Shown one piece after another: positions 37,008 to 45,361 of a DNA stretch of 64,000 nt (within the stretch, counting starts at the first letter, position 1; every line of letters begins with the position of its first letter). The notes beneath the pieces were generated by a model. That model ran no database searches. It was not told where the DNA came from and worked only from the letters and a program-made list of their open reading frames with translations. The DNA comes from Pseudomonas chlororaphis subsp. piscium (GTDB lineage: Bacteria > Pseudomonadota > Gammaproteobacteria > Pseudomonadales > Pseudomonadaceae). The translations under genes were made by a program, and so were the position numbers. Location of the stretch: contig NZ_CP027707.1 in assembly GCF_003850345.1 (NCBI RefSeq), forward strand, positions 992,001 through 1,056,000. The letters run 5' to 3'.

Positions 37008-37039
37008 GCAACGGCGACGTCAGATGACGTCGCCGTTGC
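37008..37039 (-). terminator. Perfect 15-bp inverted repeat after the third dppA
   Basis: GCAACGGCGACGTCA, two bases, TGACGTCGCCGTTGC, ending 7 bp beyond the stop at 37046. The stem is very stable and the loop minimal. There is no T-tract, so RNA protection or Rho-assisted termination is as likely as intrinsic termination. Confidence 0.6.
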
Positions 37040-37045
37040 GGACCC

Positions 37046-38671
37046 TTATTTGCTGATGCTGACGCCGTAGAACGAGTTCAGGCCAAAGGGGCTGATCTTG
37101 AAGTCCTGCACGTTGGCGCGCATGGGTTGGAACACCGTCGAGTGGGCGATAGGTGTCATCGGGACTTGGTCTTTGAGGAGGTGTTGCGCCTGCTTGTACA
37201 GCTCGGTGCGTTTGGCCACGTCCGGGGTGGCCTTGGCTTGCTTGATCAATGCGTCGTACGGCTTGTCGCACCATTTGGAGAAGTTGTTGCCGTTCATGGC
37301 GTCGCAGCCGAACAGGGTGCCGAGCCAGTTGTCCGGGTCACCATTGTCACCGCTCCAGCCGATGATCATCGCCTGGTTCTCGCCGCCCTTGGAACGCTTG
37401 ATGTACTCGCCCCATTCGTAGCTGACGATGTTGACCTTCAGGCCGATCTTCGCCCAGTCGGACTGCAGCATTTCAGCCATCAGCTTGGCGTTCGGGTTGT
37501 ACGGACGCTGCACGGGCATGGCCCACAGGGTGATCTGGGTGCCTTCCTTGATGCCGGCTTCCTTGAGCAGCGCCTTGGCTTTCTCAGGGTCGTACTTGGC
37601 ATCCTTGATAGTGTTGTCATAGGACCACTGGGTCGGTGGCATGGCGTTGACCGCCAGCTGGCCCGCGCCCTGGTAGACCGAGTCGATGATCTGCTGCTTG
37701 TTCACCGCCATGTCCAGCGCCTGACGGACCTTGAGGTCGGCCAGCGGGTTGGCGTCGGTGCGGCCCTTGAGCACAGGCATCACGTTGTAGGCGATGTAGC
37801 CGAGGTTGAAGCCGGCCTGTTGCGGCAGCTTGAGGGTCTTGTCCTCGCCCAGGGCCTTGAGGTCGGCCGGGCGCGGGAACAGGGTGACCTGGCATTCGTT
37901 CTTTTTCAGCTTCTGGATGCGTACCGACGGGTCGGTGGTGATGGCGAAGATCAGGTTGTCGATCTTCACGTCTTCAGGCTTCCAGTACTCCTTGTTGCCG
38001 GTGTAACGGATGTTGGAGTCTTTCTGGTAGCTCTTGAACACGAACGGGCCAGTGCCGATCGGCTTCTGGTTGATGTCGCCCGGCTTGCCTTCCTTGAGCA
38101 GTTGGTCGGCGTACTCGGCGGACTGGATGGAGGCGAAGCTCATCGCCAGGTTCTGGATGAACGCTGCGTCTACGGTTTTCAGGGTGAACTTGACGGTCTT
38201 GTCGTCGACTTTCTCGACTTTGGTGATGTTGGTGTCCATCCCCATGTCGGTGAAGTAAGGGAATTCGGTCGGGTACGCCTTGCGGAACGGCATGTCCTTG
38301 TCGAGCATGCGGTTGAACGTGAAGAGCACGTCGTCGGCGTTGAAATCACGGGTCGGCTTGAAGTACGGCGTGGTGTGGAACTTCACCCCATCGCGCAGAT
38401 GGAAGGTGTAGGTCAGGCCATCGTCGGAAATGTCCCAACTGGTCGCCAGGCCAGGAACGACGGCGGTGCCGCCACGCTCGAACTGGCTGAGACGGTTGAA
38501 CATGGTTTCTGCTGAGGCGTCGAAGTCGGTTCCGGTGGTGTACTGGCCTGGGTCGAAACCGGCCGGGCTCCCTTCGGAGCAGAACACCAGGTTAGTCGCC
38601 GCCTGGGCGAAGGGGGCGCTGGCGAGCAAGCCGGCGCTGACTAAAAGCGGAATGACTGCTTGTTTGAACAT
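37046..38671 (-). CDS. dppA: Peptide-binding protein, DppA family (third copy, first after psdR)
   Basis: A 541-aa periplasmic peptide receptor. The signal peptide is VIPLLVSAGLLASAPFAQA and the mature part is ATNLVFCSEGSPAGFDPGQY. Markers include FKPTRDFNADDVLFTFNRML, INQKPIGTGPFVFKSYQK, DMAVNKQQIIDSVYQGAGQL and IGWSGDNGDPDNWLGTLFGC. I chose the ATG at 38671 because it starts the signal peptide and has GAGG upstream; an in-frame ATG 8 codons earlier is possible. It is a close paralogue of the copy at 35139. Regulation by PsdR, encoded 1.4 kb upstream, is expected from P. aeruginosa. Confidence 0.92.
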   Translation of the reverse strand: MFKQAVIPLLVSAGLLASAPFAQAATNLVFCSEGSPAGFDPGQYTTGTDFDASAETMFNRLSQFERGGTAVVPGLATSWDISDDGLTYTFHLRDGVKFHTTPYFKPTRDFNADDVLFTFNRMLDKDMPFRKAYPTEFPYFTDMGMDTNITKVEKVDDKTVKFTLKTVDAAFIQNLAMSFASIQSAEYADQLLKEGKPGDINQKPIGTGPFVFKSYQKDSNIRYTGNKEYWKPEDVKIDNLIFAITTDPSVRIQKLKKNECQVTLFPRPADLKALGEDKTLKLPQQAGFNLGYIAYNVMPVLKGRTDANPLADLKVRQALDMAVNKQQIIDSVYQGAGQLAVNAMPPTQWSYDNTIKDAKYDPEKAKALLKEAGIKEGTQITLWAMPVQRPYNPNAKLMAEMLQSDWAKIGLKVNIVSYEWGEYIKRSKGGENQAMIIGWSGDNGDPDNWLGTLFGCDAMNGNNFSKWCDKPYDALIKQAKATPDVAKRTELYKQAQHLLKDQVPMTPIAHSTVFQPMRANVQDFKISPFGLNSFYGVSISK

Positions 38672-38784
38672 GGTTGCCTCATGATTTGTTGTCATTTTTG
38701 GTGTAGAGGGCGACCTTATGAGTCGACCCGCCGATACTTATGCAGGCCCCATACCCAATGCAAGATGCGGGGCCGTCACAAGTA

Positions 38785-39222
38785 TCAAGGAGTGGAACGA
38801 ACGTACAGGAATGACGCATTTGTATAAATATTGACGAATTTGACCCTATGCGCTGGTTTTTTCTGGTGCATGGGTTGCCTTCTTACGGGGCAGTCAGGGC
38901 GAGTCGTGCCTCCGGTTGGTGCGTTGCTGGAGCAGGTGTCGACCGGCTTCTGGTTGAGCTGTCTGGCCTGGCCTGCCTGGCGCAAATGTTTGGTGCATTG
39001 GGTTGACCGGATGAAGTAGGGCGACTTGCTGGGGGAGGCCGTGGAGAACGGATGCCCGGGATCTTGCAGGCGATGGCGGGTGAACAGCACATCGCCGGCG
39101 GTGTTGACGTTGTGGCTCGCAGTGAAGTTGTCACTGTGGAGGTTGCGGGTGGCGTGTGACGGTGGGATGCCGAGGATCAGCCCCGCTGTCTGCCAAACCT
39201 GGAGCGGAAAGGTCTTACGCAT
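38785..39222 (-). pseudogene. Shrunken DppA-like remnant
   Basis: A 145-codon frame that begins with an intact signal-like segment (MRKTFPLQVWQTAGLILGIP then PSHA) and then carries scattered pieces of a DppA: NTAGDVLFTRHRLQDPGHPF against NADDVLFTFNRMLDPKHPF, SPSKSPYF against YPTEFPYF, and LRQAGQARQLNQKPVDT against LLKAGKPGDINQKPIGT. Between and after these pieces the homology is lost, so about three quarters of the protein is deleted. It lies between the third dppA and psdR, the slot that holds the dipeptidase gene mdpA in P. aeruginosa. It is probably a decaying fourth binding-protein gene; expression as a small periplasmic protein cannot be excluded. Confidence 0.7.
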
Positions 39223-39382
39223 GCAAACCTCATTTTTTCTTTTTCTAGGGCGTATCTGAGGATTGGCCTTGTGGGCCGGGGCAACTCGCCTTCTATGGGG
39301 AGTGGATGCAGCCCCATGGACCCTGTGCGGCGACGGCGATCGCTTGTTATGTGGTTGATTGACGATTCGCCGATGCCGAAAT

Positions 39383-39427
39383 TAAGTCATGCTGAAATCG
39401 TGGTCAACGAAAATTAAGCGTGACTTA
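39383..39427. promoter_or_regulatory. Inverted repeat in the psdR-dpp gap, possible operator
   Basis: TAAGTCATGCT (39383-39393) and AGCGTGACTTA (39417-39427) are inverted copies with one mismatch, 23 bp apart, in an AT-rich stretch. Both lie within AATTAAG-N-type context. The site is 160 to 205 bp upstream of the remnant gene and 57 to 101 bp below the psdR stop. A PsdR-binding role is only a guess. Confidence 0.35.
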
Positions 39428-39483
39428 CATTTCTCTTGCGCACGGGGTGTCTGTGAGGTTGCGCAGGCGGCCACGGGCCGGGT

Positions 39484-40047
39484 TCAGGCCGCTGAATGGT
39501 CGTCGAACAGGCCCATGGTCGTGACGGTCAATACTTCCGCCGGGCCGTTGCCGGCGTTAGCCAGGTAGTGAGGTTTGGTCGAGTCGAAGTGCACCGAGTC
39601 GCCGGCGCCGAGGGGATACTGGTGCCCCTCGATGGTGTAGACAATCTGCCCCGCAAGAACGTAGGAGAACTCGGAGCCATCATGGGAAATCAGTTCCGAC
39701 TGGTAGCCCACCGGTATGTTCATCTTCACCGCGTTGATCAGGTTGCCGGGAAAGGAACTGGACAGCCGCTCGTAGGCCAGGGGCTGGCCTTCGATGGTGT
39801 AGCGCACCCGCTTGCCGTCGTGGGAGTCGGGTTGTGCCTGGGTCGGCTGGTCGAATAGGGCGTTCAGCGGAACGTTCAGAGACTTGGCAATGTTGACCAG
39901 GGAGGAGATCGAGACTCCGGTGAGATTGCGTTCCGCCTGGGAGAGGAAACTGGCGGTCAGACCGGATTCGCTGGCAATCTGGCGCAGGGTTTTCTTGGCG
40001 GCGCGGCGATAGCGACGCAGGCGTTCGCCGATGCGGTCTGCGGTCAT
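39484..40047 (-). CDS. psdR: Transcriptional regulator PsdR (XRE helix-turn-helix plus cupin)
   Basis: A 187-aa regulator. The N-terminal XRE-type helix-turn-helix spans about residues 6-62 (IGERLRRYRRAAKKTLRQIA, LTASFLSQAERNLTGVSISS, LVNIAKSL). The C-terminal cupin spans about 110-180 (ELISHDGSEFSYVLAGQIVY, LGAGDSVHFDSTKPHYLANA). In P. aeruginosa PsdR represses the dipeptide uptake and processing genes next to it. Domain order and position beside dppA genes match. I chose the ATG at 40047 over the longer open frame because the helix-turn-helix then starts as in the family, although the ribosome site is weak. Confidence 0.88.
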   Translation of the reverse strand: MTADRIGERLRRYRRAAKKTLRQIASESGLTASFLSQAERNLTGVSISSLVNIAKSLNVPLNALFDQPTQAQPDSHDGKRVRYTIEGQPLAYERLSSSFPGNLINAVKMNIPVGYQSELISHDGSEFSYVLAGQIVYTIEGHQYPLGAGDSVHFDSTKPHYLANAGNGPAEVLTVTTMGLFDDHSAA

Positions 40048-40211
40048 TGGAGAGACTCTTATAGGAAAGGCGCAGTATACCCGGTGGCCGTCAATGACGT
40101 CTGATAGGCGCAATACCGAGGTCCGTGACTTTAGCATCACCGACGAGGCTGAACTCAACCCTCCCCAAGGCGAGTCCCTCAGGCTCGGGTTGAAATAGTT
40201 GGTAAAAAACC

Positions 40212-40244
40212 GCGGTAACCTGATTTTGTGGTGGAGGTTACCGC
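40212..40244 (-). terminator. Rho-independent terminator after the SIMPL gene
   Basis: GCGGTAACCT and AGGTTACCGC form a perfect 10-bp stem, followed on the minus strand by GGTTTTTTACC. It lies 25 bp past the stop at 40269. Confidence 0.9.
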
Positions 40245-40268
40245 CGTCTGGGAAGGTAGGGAAAAACG

Positions 40269-40985
40269 TTACGGCATCAGGACTTCGATCGAGCCATCGG
40301 CGGTCATGCTGACCTGGCTGGTGCCGGCTTCGACTTCCGGAGTGACCGGCGCGGCATCCATGCTCGCGGCTTTCATCATCATCTGGCCACGCAGGTACGG
40401 TTGTGGATAACCGTTGCTGTTGAGGTTCAGGTTGACGATCTTGTAGCCCTTGCCGCCCAGTGCCTCGGTGGTCAGTTGCGCGCGTGCCTTGAAGGCGTCG
40501 ACCGCTTCCTTGAGCAGCTTGTCTTCGCTGGCCTTGCGGGTCGGGTCGGCGATGGCGAAGTCCATGCCGCCCATCTTCAGGTCGGTCAGCAGTTCGCCGG
40601 TGAGCTTGGACAGCGCGGCGAAATCCGAGCTTTCCAGGCGCAGCTCGGCGCGTTCACGCCAGCCGATGATCTTCTGGCCCTTGGTGTCGTAGATCGGGTA
40701 GCTGTTGCGGCTGCCCTGGCGCAAGGTGATGTCCTTGACCTGGCGTGCCTGGCCCAGGGCCTTGTTCATGGTGGTGGTGATTTCCGCAGCGAGCTTGGCC
40801 GGGTCGGCGTTCTGCGATTCGCTGTAGAGGGTGACGATCATCAGGTCGCGAGCCACTTCCTGACTGACTTCGGCGCGCAGGGAGATCTGGTTGTAATGAA
40901 GCTCATCGGCGGCCAGGGCCGGCAGGCTGGCGAGGGTGCCGACACTGAGGGCGAGAAGGGCGGCGCTGCGACTGAATGTGTGCAT
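40269..40985 (-). CDS. Periplasmic SIMPL-domain (DUF541, YggE-like) protein
   Basis: A 238-aa exported protein. The signal peptide is AALLALSVGTLASLPALA, and the mature part starts ADELHYNQISLRAEVSQEVA. The SIMPL/DUF541 fold is indicated by TLYSESQNADPAKLAAEITT, LRQGSRNSYPIYDTKGQKII and GWRERAELRLESSDFAALSK. E. coli YggE is tied to oxidative-stress tolerance, but the molecular function is unknown. The position between psdR and roxS matches PA4495 in P. aeruginosa. It is monocistronic with its own terminator. Confidence 0.85.
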   Translation of the reverse strand: MHTFSRSAALLALSVGTLASLPALAADELHYNQISLRAEVSQEVARDLMIVTLYSESQNADPAKLAAEITTTMNKALGQARQVKDITLRQGSRNSYPIYDTKGQKIIGWRERAELRLESSDFAALSKLTGELLTDLKMGGMDFAIADPTRKASEDKLLKEAVDAFKARAQLTTEALGGKGYKIVNLNLNSNGYPQPYLRGQMMMKAASMDAAPVTPEVEAGTSQVSMTADGSIEVLMP

Positions 40986-41123
40986 GAAAACTCCTTGAGT
41001 ACGGTCCGCAGGTATTGGGTCCCAGCCTGCGTGAAACCATCAGACTCTAGCTTTTATTGTCTGGTTCGGCCCGTTAACAACTTCTATACATCTATCTCCC
41101 AACGCCAATTGTGGGGGCTTTTG

Positions 41124-41284
41124 TAGCCGCTGGCGAAGCCTGCGCTCGACTGCGCAGCAGTCGTAATCTGTTCTTGAGTCAGACTCCGAGATCGGGATGG
41201 TCAGCGCTTTGCGCTCTATCGCGGGCAAGCCTCGCTCCTACCAAAGCGCCGCGTATCTGTAGGAGCGAGGCTTGCCCGCGATAG
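41124..41284. repeat. REP elements between the SIMPL gene and roxS
   Basis: A single TGTAGCCGCTGGCGAAGCC arm (41124) is followed by CTATCGCGGGCAAGCCTCGC (41216) and the inverse CTGTAGGAGCGAGGCTTGCC then CGCGATAG (41258-41284). Here the two arms of the pair point the opposite way from the usual order (closing arm first). The rest of the 402-bp gap holds the roxS promoter region, where a TATACT (41345) is the only hexamer I can see. Confidence 0.75.
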
Positions 41285-41387
41285 GCCGTTACACAAAACT
41301 GTGGCGGTTTGCCGCAGTTTTGCCTGTCTGGGCCGCTGCTTGGTTATACTCGTCGCGATCCGCCTGGAGCGCTCATCAGGAGAGCTC

Positions 41388-42650
41388 ATGCTCGCCCCCG
41401 TACAACTGCTTTCCGCTACTCGTCAGAACCTCTGGCGTCTGACTTTCATCCGCATCCTGGTTCTGGCCGCACAGGCCGGTTCGGTGGGGCTCGCCTACTG
41501 GTTCGACCTGCTGCCGCTGCCCTGGCTGCAACTGGCCGTCACCCTGGGCCTGTCGCTGATTCTCTGCGCCTTCACCGCCATTCGCCTGCGTACCTCGTGG
41601 CCGGTCACCGAGCTGGAATACGCCGTGCAATTGGCCTGTGACCTGTTTATCCACAGTGCCCTGCTGTATTTCTCCGGTGGCTCGACCAACCCCTTCGTCT
41701 CCTATTACCTGGTGCCGCTGACCATCGCCGCCGTGACCTTGCCATGGCGTTACTCGGTGGTTCTTTCCGGCATCGCGCTGACCATGTACACCTTGCTGCT
41801 GGCGCAGTTCTACCCGCTGCAGACTTTCCCCATCGCCCGGGAAAACCTGCAGATCTATGGGATGTGGCTGAGCTTCGCCCTGGCCGCGGCGGTGATCACC
41901 TTCTTCGCCGCGAGAATGGCCGAGGAGCTGCGACGGCAGGAGGAGCTGCGGGCGATCCGCCGCGAAGAGGGCCTGCGCGACCAGCAGTTGCTGGCTGTCG
42001 CGACCCAGGCCGCTGGCGCCGCCCACGAACTGGGAACGCCCCTGGCGACCATGAGCGTGCTGCTCAAGGAAATGCGCCAGGACAACCTCGACCCGCTGCT
42101 GCAAGATGATCTGGGCGTGCTCCAGGATCAGGTCAAGCTGTGCAAGGAAACCCTGCAGCAACTGGTGCGCGCCGCCGAGGCCAATCGCCGGATGGCCGTG
42201 GAGATGCAGGATGTCACCGTCTGGCTCGATGAAGCGCTGAACCGCTGGCACCTGATGCGCCCCGAAGCCACCTATCGTTTCCAGTTGCTGGGCCAGGGCC
42301 CGATGCCGCGGGTAGCGCCGCCGCCGGACTTGACCCAGGCGTTGCTCAACCTGCTGAACAATGCCGCCGACGCCTGCCCGGAAGGGCTGGAAGTACAGCT
42401 GGATTGGGACGCCGAGACCCTGACCATCAGCATTCGCGACCACGGCGCCGGTGTGCCGCTGGCCATCGCCGAGCAGATCGGCAAACCGTTTTTTACCACC
42501 AAGGGCAAAGGTTTCGGCCTGGGCCTGTTTTTGAGCAAAGCCAGCGTGACACGCGCCGGCGGCTCAGTGAAACTCTACAGTCATGAGGAAGGCGGCACGC
42601 TCACCGAGCTGCGTCTGCCCCACGGCGCCCGAGGAGACCAACATGAGTGA
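41388..42650 (+). CDS. roxS: Redox sensor histidine kinase RoxS (RegB/PrrB family)
   Basis: A 420-aa inner-membrane kinase. About six N-terminal helices include the quinone-binding signature GGSTNPFVSYYLVP (residues 97-110) of RegB-type sensors. The H-box AAGAAHELGTPLATMSVL carries phospho-His213. The ATPase domain has LLNLLNNAADACPEG (N-box), IRDHGAGVP and KGKGFGLGLFLS. The ATG at 41388 follows AGGAGA; the upstream extension of the frame lacks a ribosome site. It overlaps roxR by 8 bp. The system monitors the quinone pool and controls terminal oxidases such as the cyanide-insensitive oxidase in P. aeruginosa and P. putida. Confidence 0.93.
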   Translation: MLAPVQLLSATRQNLWRLTFIRILVLAAQAGSVGLAYWFDLLPLPWLQLAVTLGLSLILCAFTAIRLRTSWPVTELEYAVQLACDLFIHSALLYFSGGSTNPFVSYYLVPLTIAAVTLPWRYSVVLSGIALTMYTLLLAQFYPLQTFPIARENLQIYGMWLSFALAAAVITFFAARMAEELRRQEELRAIRREEGLRDQQLLAVATQAAGAAHELGTPLATMSVLLKEMRQDNLDPLLQDDLGVLQDQVKLCKETLQQLVRAAEANRRMAVEMQDVTVWLDEALNRWHLMRPEATYRFQLLGQGPMPRVAPPPDLTQALLNLLNNAADACPEGLEVQLDWDAETLTISIRDHGAGVPLAIAEQIGKPFFTTKGKGFGLGLFLSKASVTRAGGSVKLYSHEEGGTLTELRLPHGARGDQHE

Positions 42651-43203
42651 CGAAATTCAAGTCGAAGGCGAAGAACTGCCGCATCTGTTGCTGGTGGATG
42701 ACGACGCCACCTTCACCCGGGTGATGGCGCGGGCCATGAGCCGTCGTGGCTTTCGCGTCAGCACCGCGGGTTCGGCCGAGGAAGGCCTGGCCCTCGCCCA
42801 GCAGGACCTGCCGGACTTCGCCGCGCTGGACCTGAAGATGGACGGCGATTCCGGCCTGGTGCTGCTGCCCAAGCTGCTCGAACTCGATCCGGAAATGCGC
42901 GTGGTGATCCTCACCGGTTATTCGAGCATCGCCACCGCGGTCGAAGCGATCAAGCGCGGCGCCTGCAACTACCTGTGCAAACCGGCCGACGCCGATGACG
43001 TGCTGGCCGCGCTGCTCTCCGAGCACGCCGACCTCGACACCCTGGTGCCGGAAAACCCGATGTCGGTGGATCGCCTGCAATGGGAGCACATCCAGCGGGT
43101 GCTGACCGAACACGAAGGCAACATCTCCGCCACTGCCCGCGCCCTGGGCATGCACCGCCGAACGCTGCAGCGCAAGTTGCAGAAGCGCCCGGTTCGTCGC
43201 TGA
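42643..43203 (+). CDS. roxR: Response regulator RoxR (RegA/PrrA/ActR family)
   Basis: A 186-aa regulator. The receiver domain (about 13-125) has acidic residues in LLLVDDDATF, phospho-acceptor Asp63 in AALDLKMDGDSG, and the Lys in YLCKPAD. The C-terminal Fis-type helix-turn-helix is HEGNISATARALGMHRRTLQ then RKLQK. The ATG at 42643 overlaps the roxS stop and has GAGGAGA upstream, so the pair is translationally coupled. It is the DNA-binding partner of RoxS in redox control. Confidence 0.95.
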   Translation: MSDEIQVEGEELPHLLLVDDDATFTRVMARAMSRRGFRVSTAGSAEEGLALAQQDLPDFAALDLKMDGDSGLVLLPKLLELDPEMRVVILTGYSSIATAVEAIKRGACNYLCKPADADDVLAALLSEHADLDTLVPENPMSVDRLQWEHIQRVLTEHEGNISATARALGMHRRTLQRKLQKRPVRR

Positions 43204-43242
43204 ACCGCGACTGAACGAATGTCCTCGGGACAAGTGAAAAAG

Positions 43243-43268
43243 CGAGCCGATCCTCTATGATCGGCTCG
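43243..43268 (+). terminator. Hairpin after roxR
   Basis: CGAGCCGATC, loop CTCTAT, GATCGGCTCG: a perfect 10-bp stem 40 bp after roxR. No U-tract follows on the plus strand (ATGCTTG), so termination may be partial and the ABC gene 30 bp further could be read through. Confidence 0.6.
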
Positions 43269-43297
43269 ATGCTTGTCCCTATCCCAATCGAGCCTTG

Positions 43298-45028
43298 ATG
43301 ATGAATCAGAACGCTGAGTATTCCGCGGTCAACGATGCTGTGCGCGGGCAGTTTTTCCGTCGTGTCTGGGAAATGACTACGCCTTACTGGCGCAGTGAGG
43401 AGAAGGGCAAGGCCTGGTTGCTGCTGTTCGCGGTGGTCGCCTTGACCTTGTTCAGCGTGGCGATCTCGGTGTGGATCAACAGCTGGTACAAGGACTTCTA
43501 CAACGCCCTGCAAAAGAAGGATGAAGCGGCGTTCTGGCAACTGATACTGTACTTCTGCGGGATTGCCGCGGTGGCCATCCTCGCCGCGGTCTACCGGCTC
43601 TACCTGACCCAGATGCTGACCATCCGCTGGCGGGCCTGGCTCACGGAAAAACACTTCGCCCGCTGGCTGGGCCACAAGAACTACTACCAGCTGGAGCAGG
43701 GCGGCTACACCGATAACCCGGACCAGCGGATTTCCGAAGACCTCAACAGTTTCACCAGCAATACCCTGGGGCTTGCCCTGGGCCTGCTGCGTACCGTGGT
43801 CAGCCTGGTGTCGTTCTCGATCATCCTGTGGGGCGTGTCGGGCAGTATCGAAGTCTTCGGCTACACCATTCCCGGCTACATGTTCTGGTGCGCCCTGATG
43901 TATGCCGCCGTCGGCAGCTGGCTGACCCACCTGATCGGCCGCCGCCTGATCGGCTTGAACAACAACCAGCAACGTTTCGAGGCAGACCTGCGTTTCTCCA
44001 TGGTGCGGGTGCGCGAGAACGCCGAGAGCATCGCCCTGTACAACGGCGAACCGAATGAGAACAAGCGCCTGAGTGGCCGTTTCGGCATGGTCTGGCACAA
44101 CTTCTGGGACATCATGAAGGTGTCCAAGCGCCTGACCTTCTTCACCTCGGGCTACGGCCAGATCGCGATCATTTTCCCCTTTATCGTCGCGGCTCCCCGT
44201 TACCTGACGGGCAAGATCGAGCTGGGCGAGCTGATGCAGATCAACTCGGCATTCGGCAACGTCCAGGAGAACTTCAGCTGGTTCATCACCGCTTATTCCG
44301 AGCTCGCGGCATGGCGCGCCACCTGTGACCGCCTGCTGAGCTTCCGCCAGGCCATGAGCGAAAACGAAGAGCGTGCGCCAGCCATCGACGTGCAAAGCCA
44401 GGGCGAAACCCTGCAGGTGCATAACCTTGGCCTGGATCTGGCGGACGGTCGGCACCTGCTGGCCGGTGCCGAGATGACCGTGACGGCCGGTGAGCGCCTG
44501 ATGCTCAGCGGCCGTTCCGGCAGCGGCAAAAGTACCCTGCTGCGGGCGATGGGGCGGCTCTGGCCGGCCGGTCACGGCAGCATCCGCATGCCCGCCGAGC
44601 GTTATCTGTTCCTGCCGCAAAAGCCTTACCTGCCGATCGGCAGCCTGCGCGAAGCCTTGAGTTATCCACAGTCGGGCGACACCTACCCGCACGAGCGTTA
44701 TATGCAGGTGCTGGAAACCTGTCGCCTGCCGCACCTGGTGTCCCGCCTGGACGAGAGCAATCACTGGCAGCGCATGTTGTCCCCGGGCGAGCAACAGCGC
44801 CTGGCCTTTGCCCGTGCGTTGCTCTACGCGCCGCAATGGCTGTACATGGATGAAGCCACCTCGGCCATGGACGAAGAGGACGAAGCGACCCTGTACCAGG
44901 CGCTGATCGACCAGCTTCCGGGGCTGAGCATTGTCAGCGTCGGGCATCGCAGCAGCCTCAAGCGTTTCCACCCGCGACACATCCGTATCGAGCGTGGGCA
45001 TCTGGTCGACCAAGCGGTGACGGTGTAG
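43298..45028 (+). CDS. ABC transporter, fused membrane and ATPase domains (SbmA/BacA-YddA type)
   Basis: A 576-aa half-transporter of the ABC_membrane_2 family (SbmA/BacA- and YddA-like). The N-terminal membrane domain (about 1-330) has WLLLFAVVALTLFSVAISVW, RWRAWLTEKHFARWLGHKNY and NPDQRISEDLNSFTSNTLG, which is typical of this group. The ATPase has Walker A GRSGSGKST near residue 406, signature LSPGEQQRLAFARALL and Walker B WLYMDEATSAMDE. Two adjacent ATGs (43298, 43301) are possible and neither has a clear ribosome site. It follows roxSR on the same strand but behind a hairpin. Substrates of relatives include peptide antibiotics, very-long-chain lipids and vitamin B12; here it is unknown. 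Confidence 0.85.
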   Translation: MMNQNAEYSAVNDAVRGQFFRRVWEMTTPYWRSEEKGKAWLLLFAVVALTLFSVAISVWINSWYKDFYNALQKKDEAAFWQLILYFCGIAAVAILAAVYRLYLTQMLTIRWRAWLTEKHFARWLGHKNYYQLEQGGYTDNPDQRISEDLNSFTSNTLGLALGLLRTVVSLVSFSIILWGVSGSIEVFGYTIPGYMFWCALMYAAVGSWLTHLIGRRLIGLNNNQQRFEADLRFSMVRVRENAESIALYNGEPNENKRLSGRFGMVWHNFWDIMKVSKRLTFFTSGYGQIAIIFPFIVAAPRYLTGKIELGELMQINSAFGNVQENFSWFITAYSELAAWRATCDRLLSFRQAMSENEERAPAIDVQSQGETLQVHNLGLDLADGRHLLAGAEMTVTAGERLMLSGRSGSGKSTLLRAMGRLWPAGHGSIRMPAERYLFLPQKPYLPIGSLREALSYPQSGDTYPHERYMQVLETCRLPHLVSRLDESNHWQRMLSPGEQQRLAFARALLYAPQWLYMDEATSAMDEEDEATLYQALIDQLPGLSIVSVGHRSSLKRFHPRHIRIERGHLVDQAVTV

Positions 45029-45222
45029 TCAGCAGTGATCGTGTAACCCGGCTGAGCTATAGCGGCCCTTTGTGCTCGACACGCCGAGCCCATCCGGCGA
45101 CCGTGGTGACCTTGCGTGATGTGCTGGCGATTCTTGAACTGCGTACCCGCCAGGATTCGGATGCGGCCCGAGCGGCTGCGCCATGCCCGTGAAAGGCCCC
45201 AGGCGCAGCGCTGATAAACGCA

Positions 45223-45256
45223 ACAGGCGCCAAACCCGGGGAGGTTTGGCGCCTGT
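45223..45256. terminator. Hairpin between convergent genes
   Basis: ACAGGCGCCAAACC, loop CGGGGA, GGTTTGGCGCCTGT: a perfect 14-bp stem in the 333-bp gap between the ABC gene and the convergent small gene. T-tracts are poor on both sides. The remainder of the gap shows a diverged REP pair and no supportable gene. Confidence 0.7.
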
Positions 45257-45273
45257 GTCATGTTGTCGTGACG

Positions 45274-45358
45274 TTATCGCGGGCAAGTCGGATCGCCGCC
45301 CGCTCGCTCCTACAGAAACACCGCTTGTCTTCGGTAGGAGCGAAGCTTGCTCGCGATG
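45274..45358. repeat. Diverged REP pair
   Basis: TATCGCGGGCAAGTCGGATC then GCCGCCCGCTCGCTCCTACA is followed by CGGTAGGAGCGAAGCTTGCT then CGCGATGC. The first arm carries an insertion (GTCGGATCGCCGCCC) relative to other copies. Confidence 0.65.
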
Positions 45359-45361
45359 CTT

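Noticed and set aside
45029..45361. Short frames between the ABC gene and the SOS cassette
   Set aside because: No ribosome site or recognisable product; the stretch is occupied by a perfect hairpin and a diverged REP pair.
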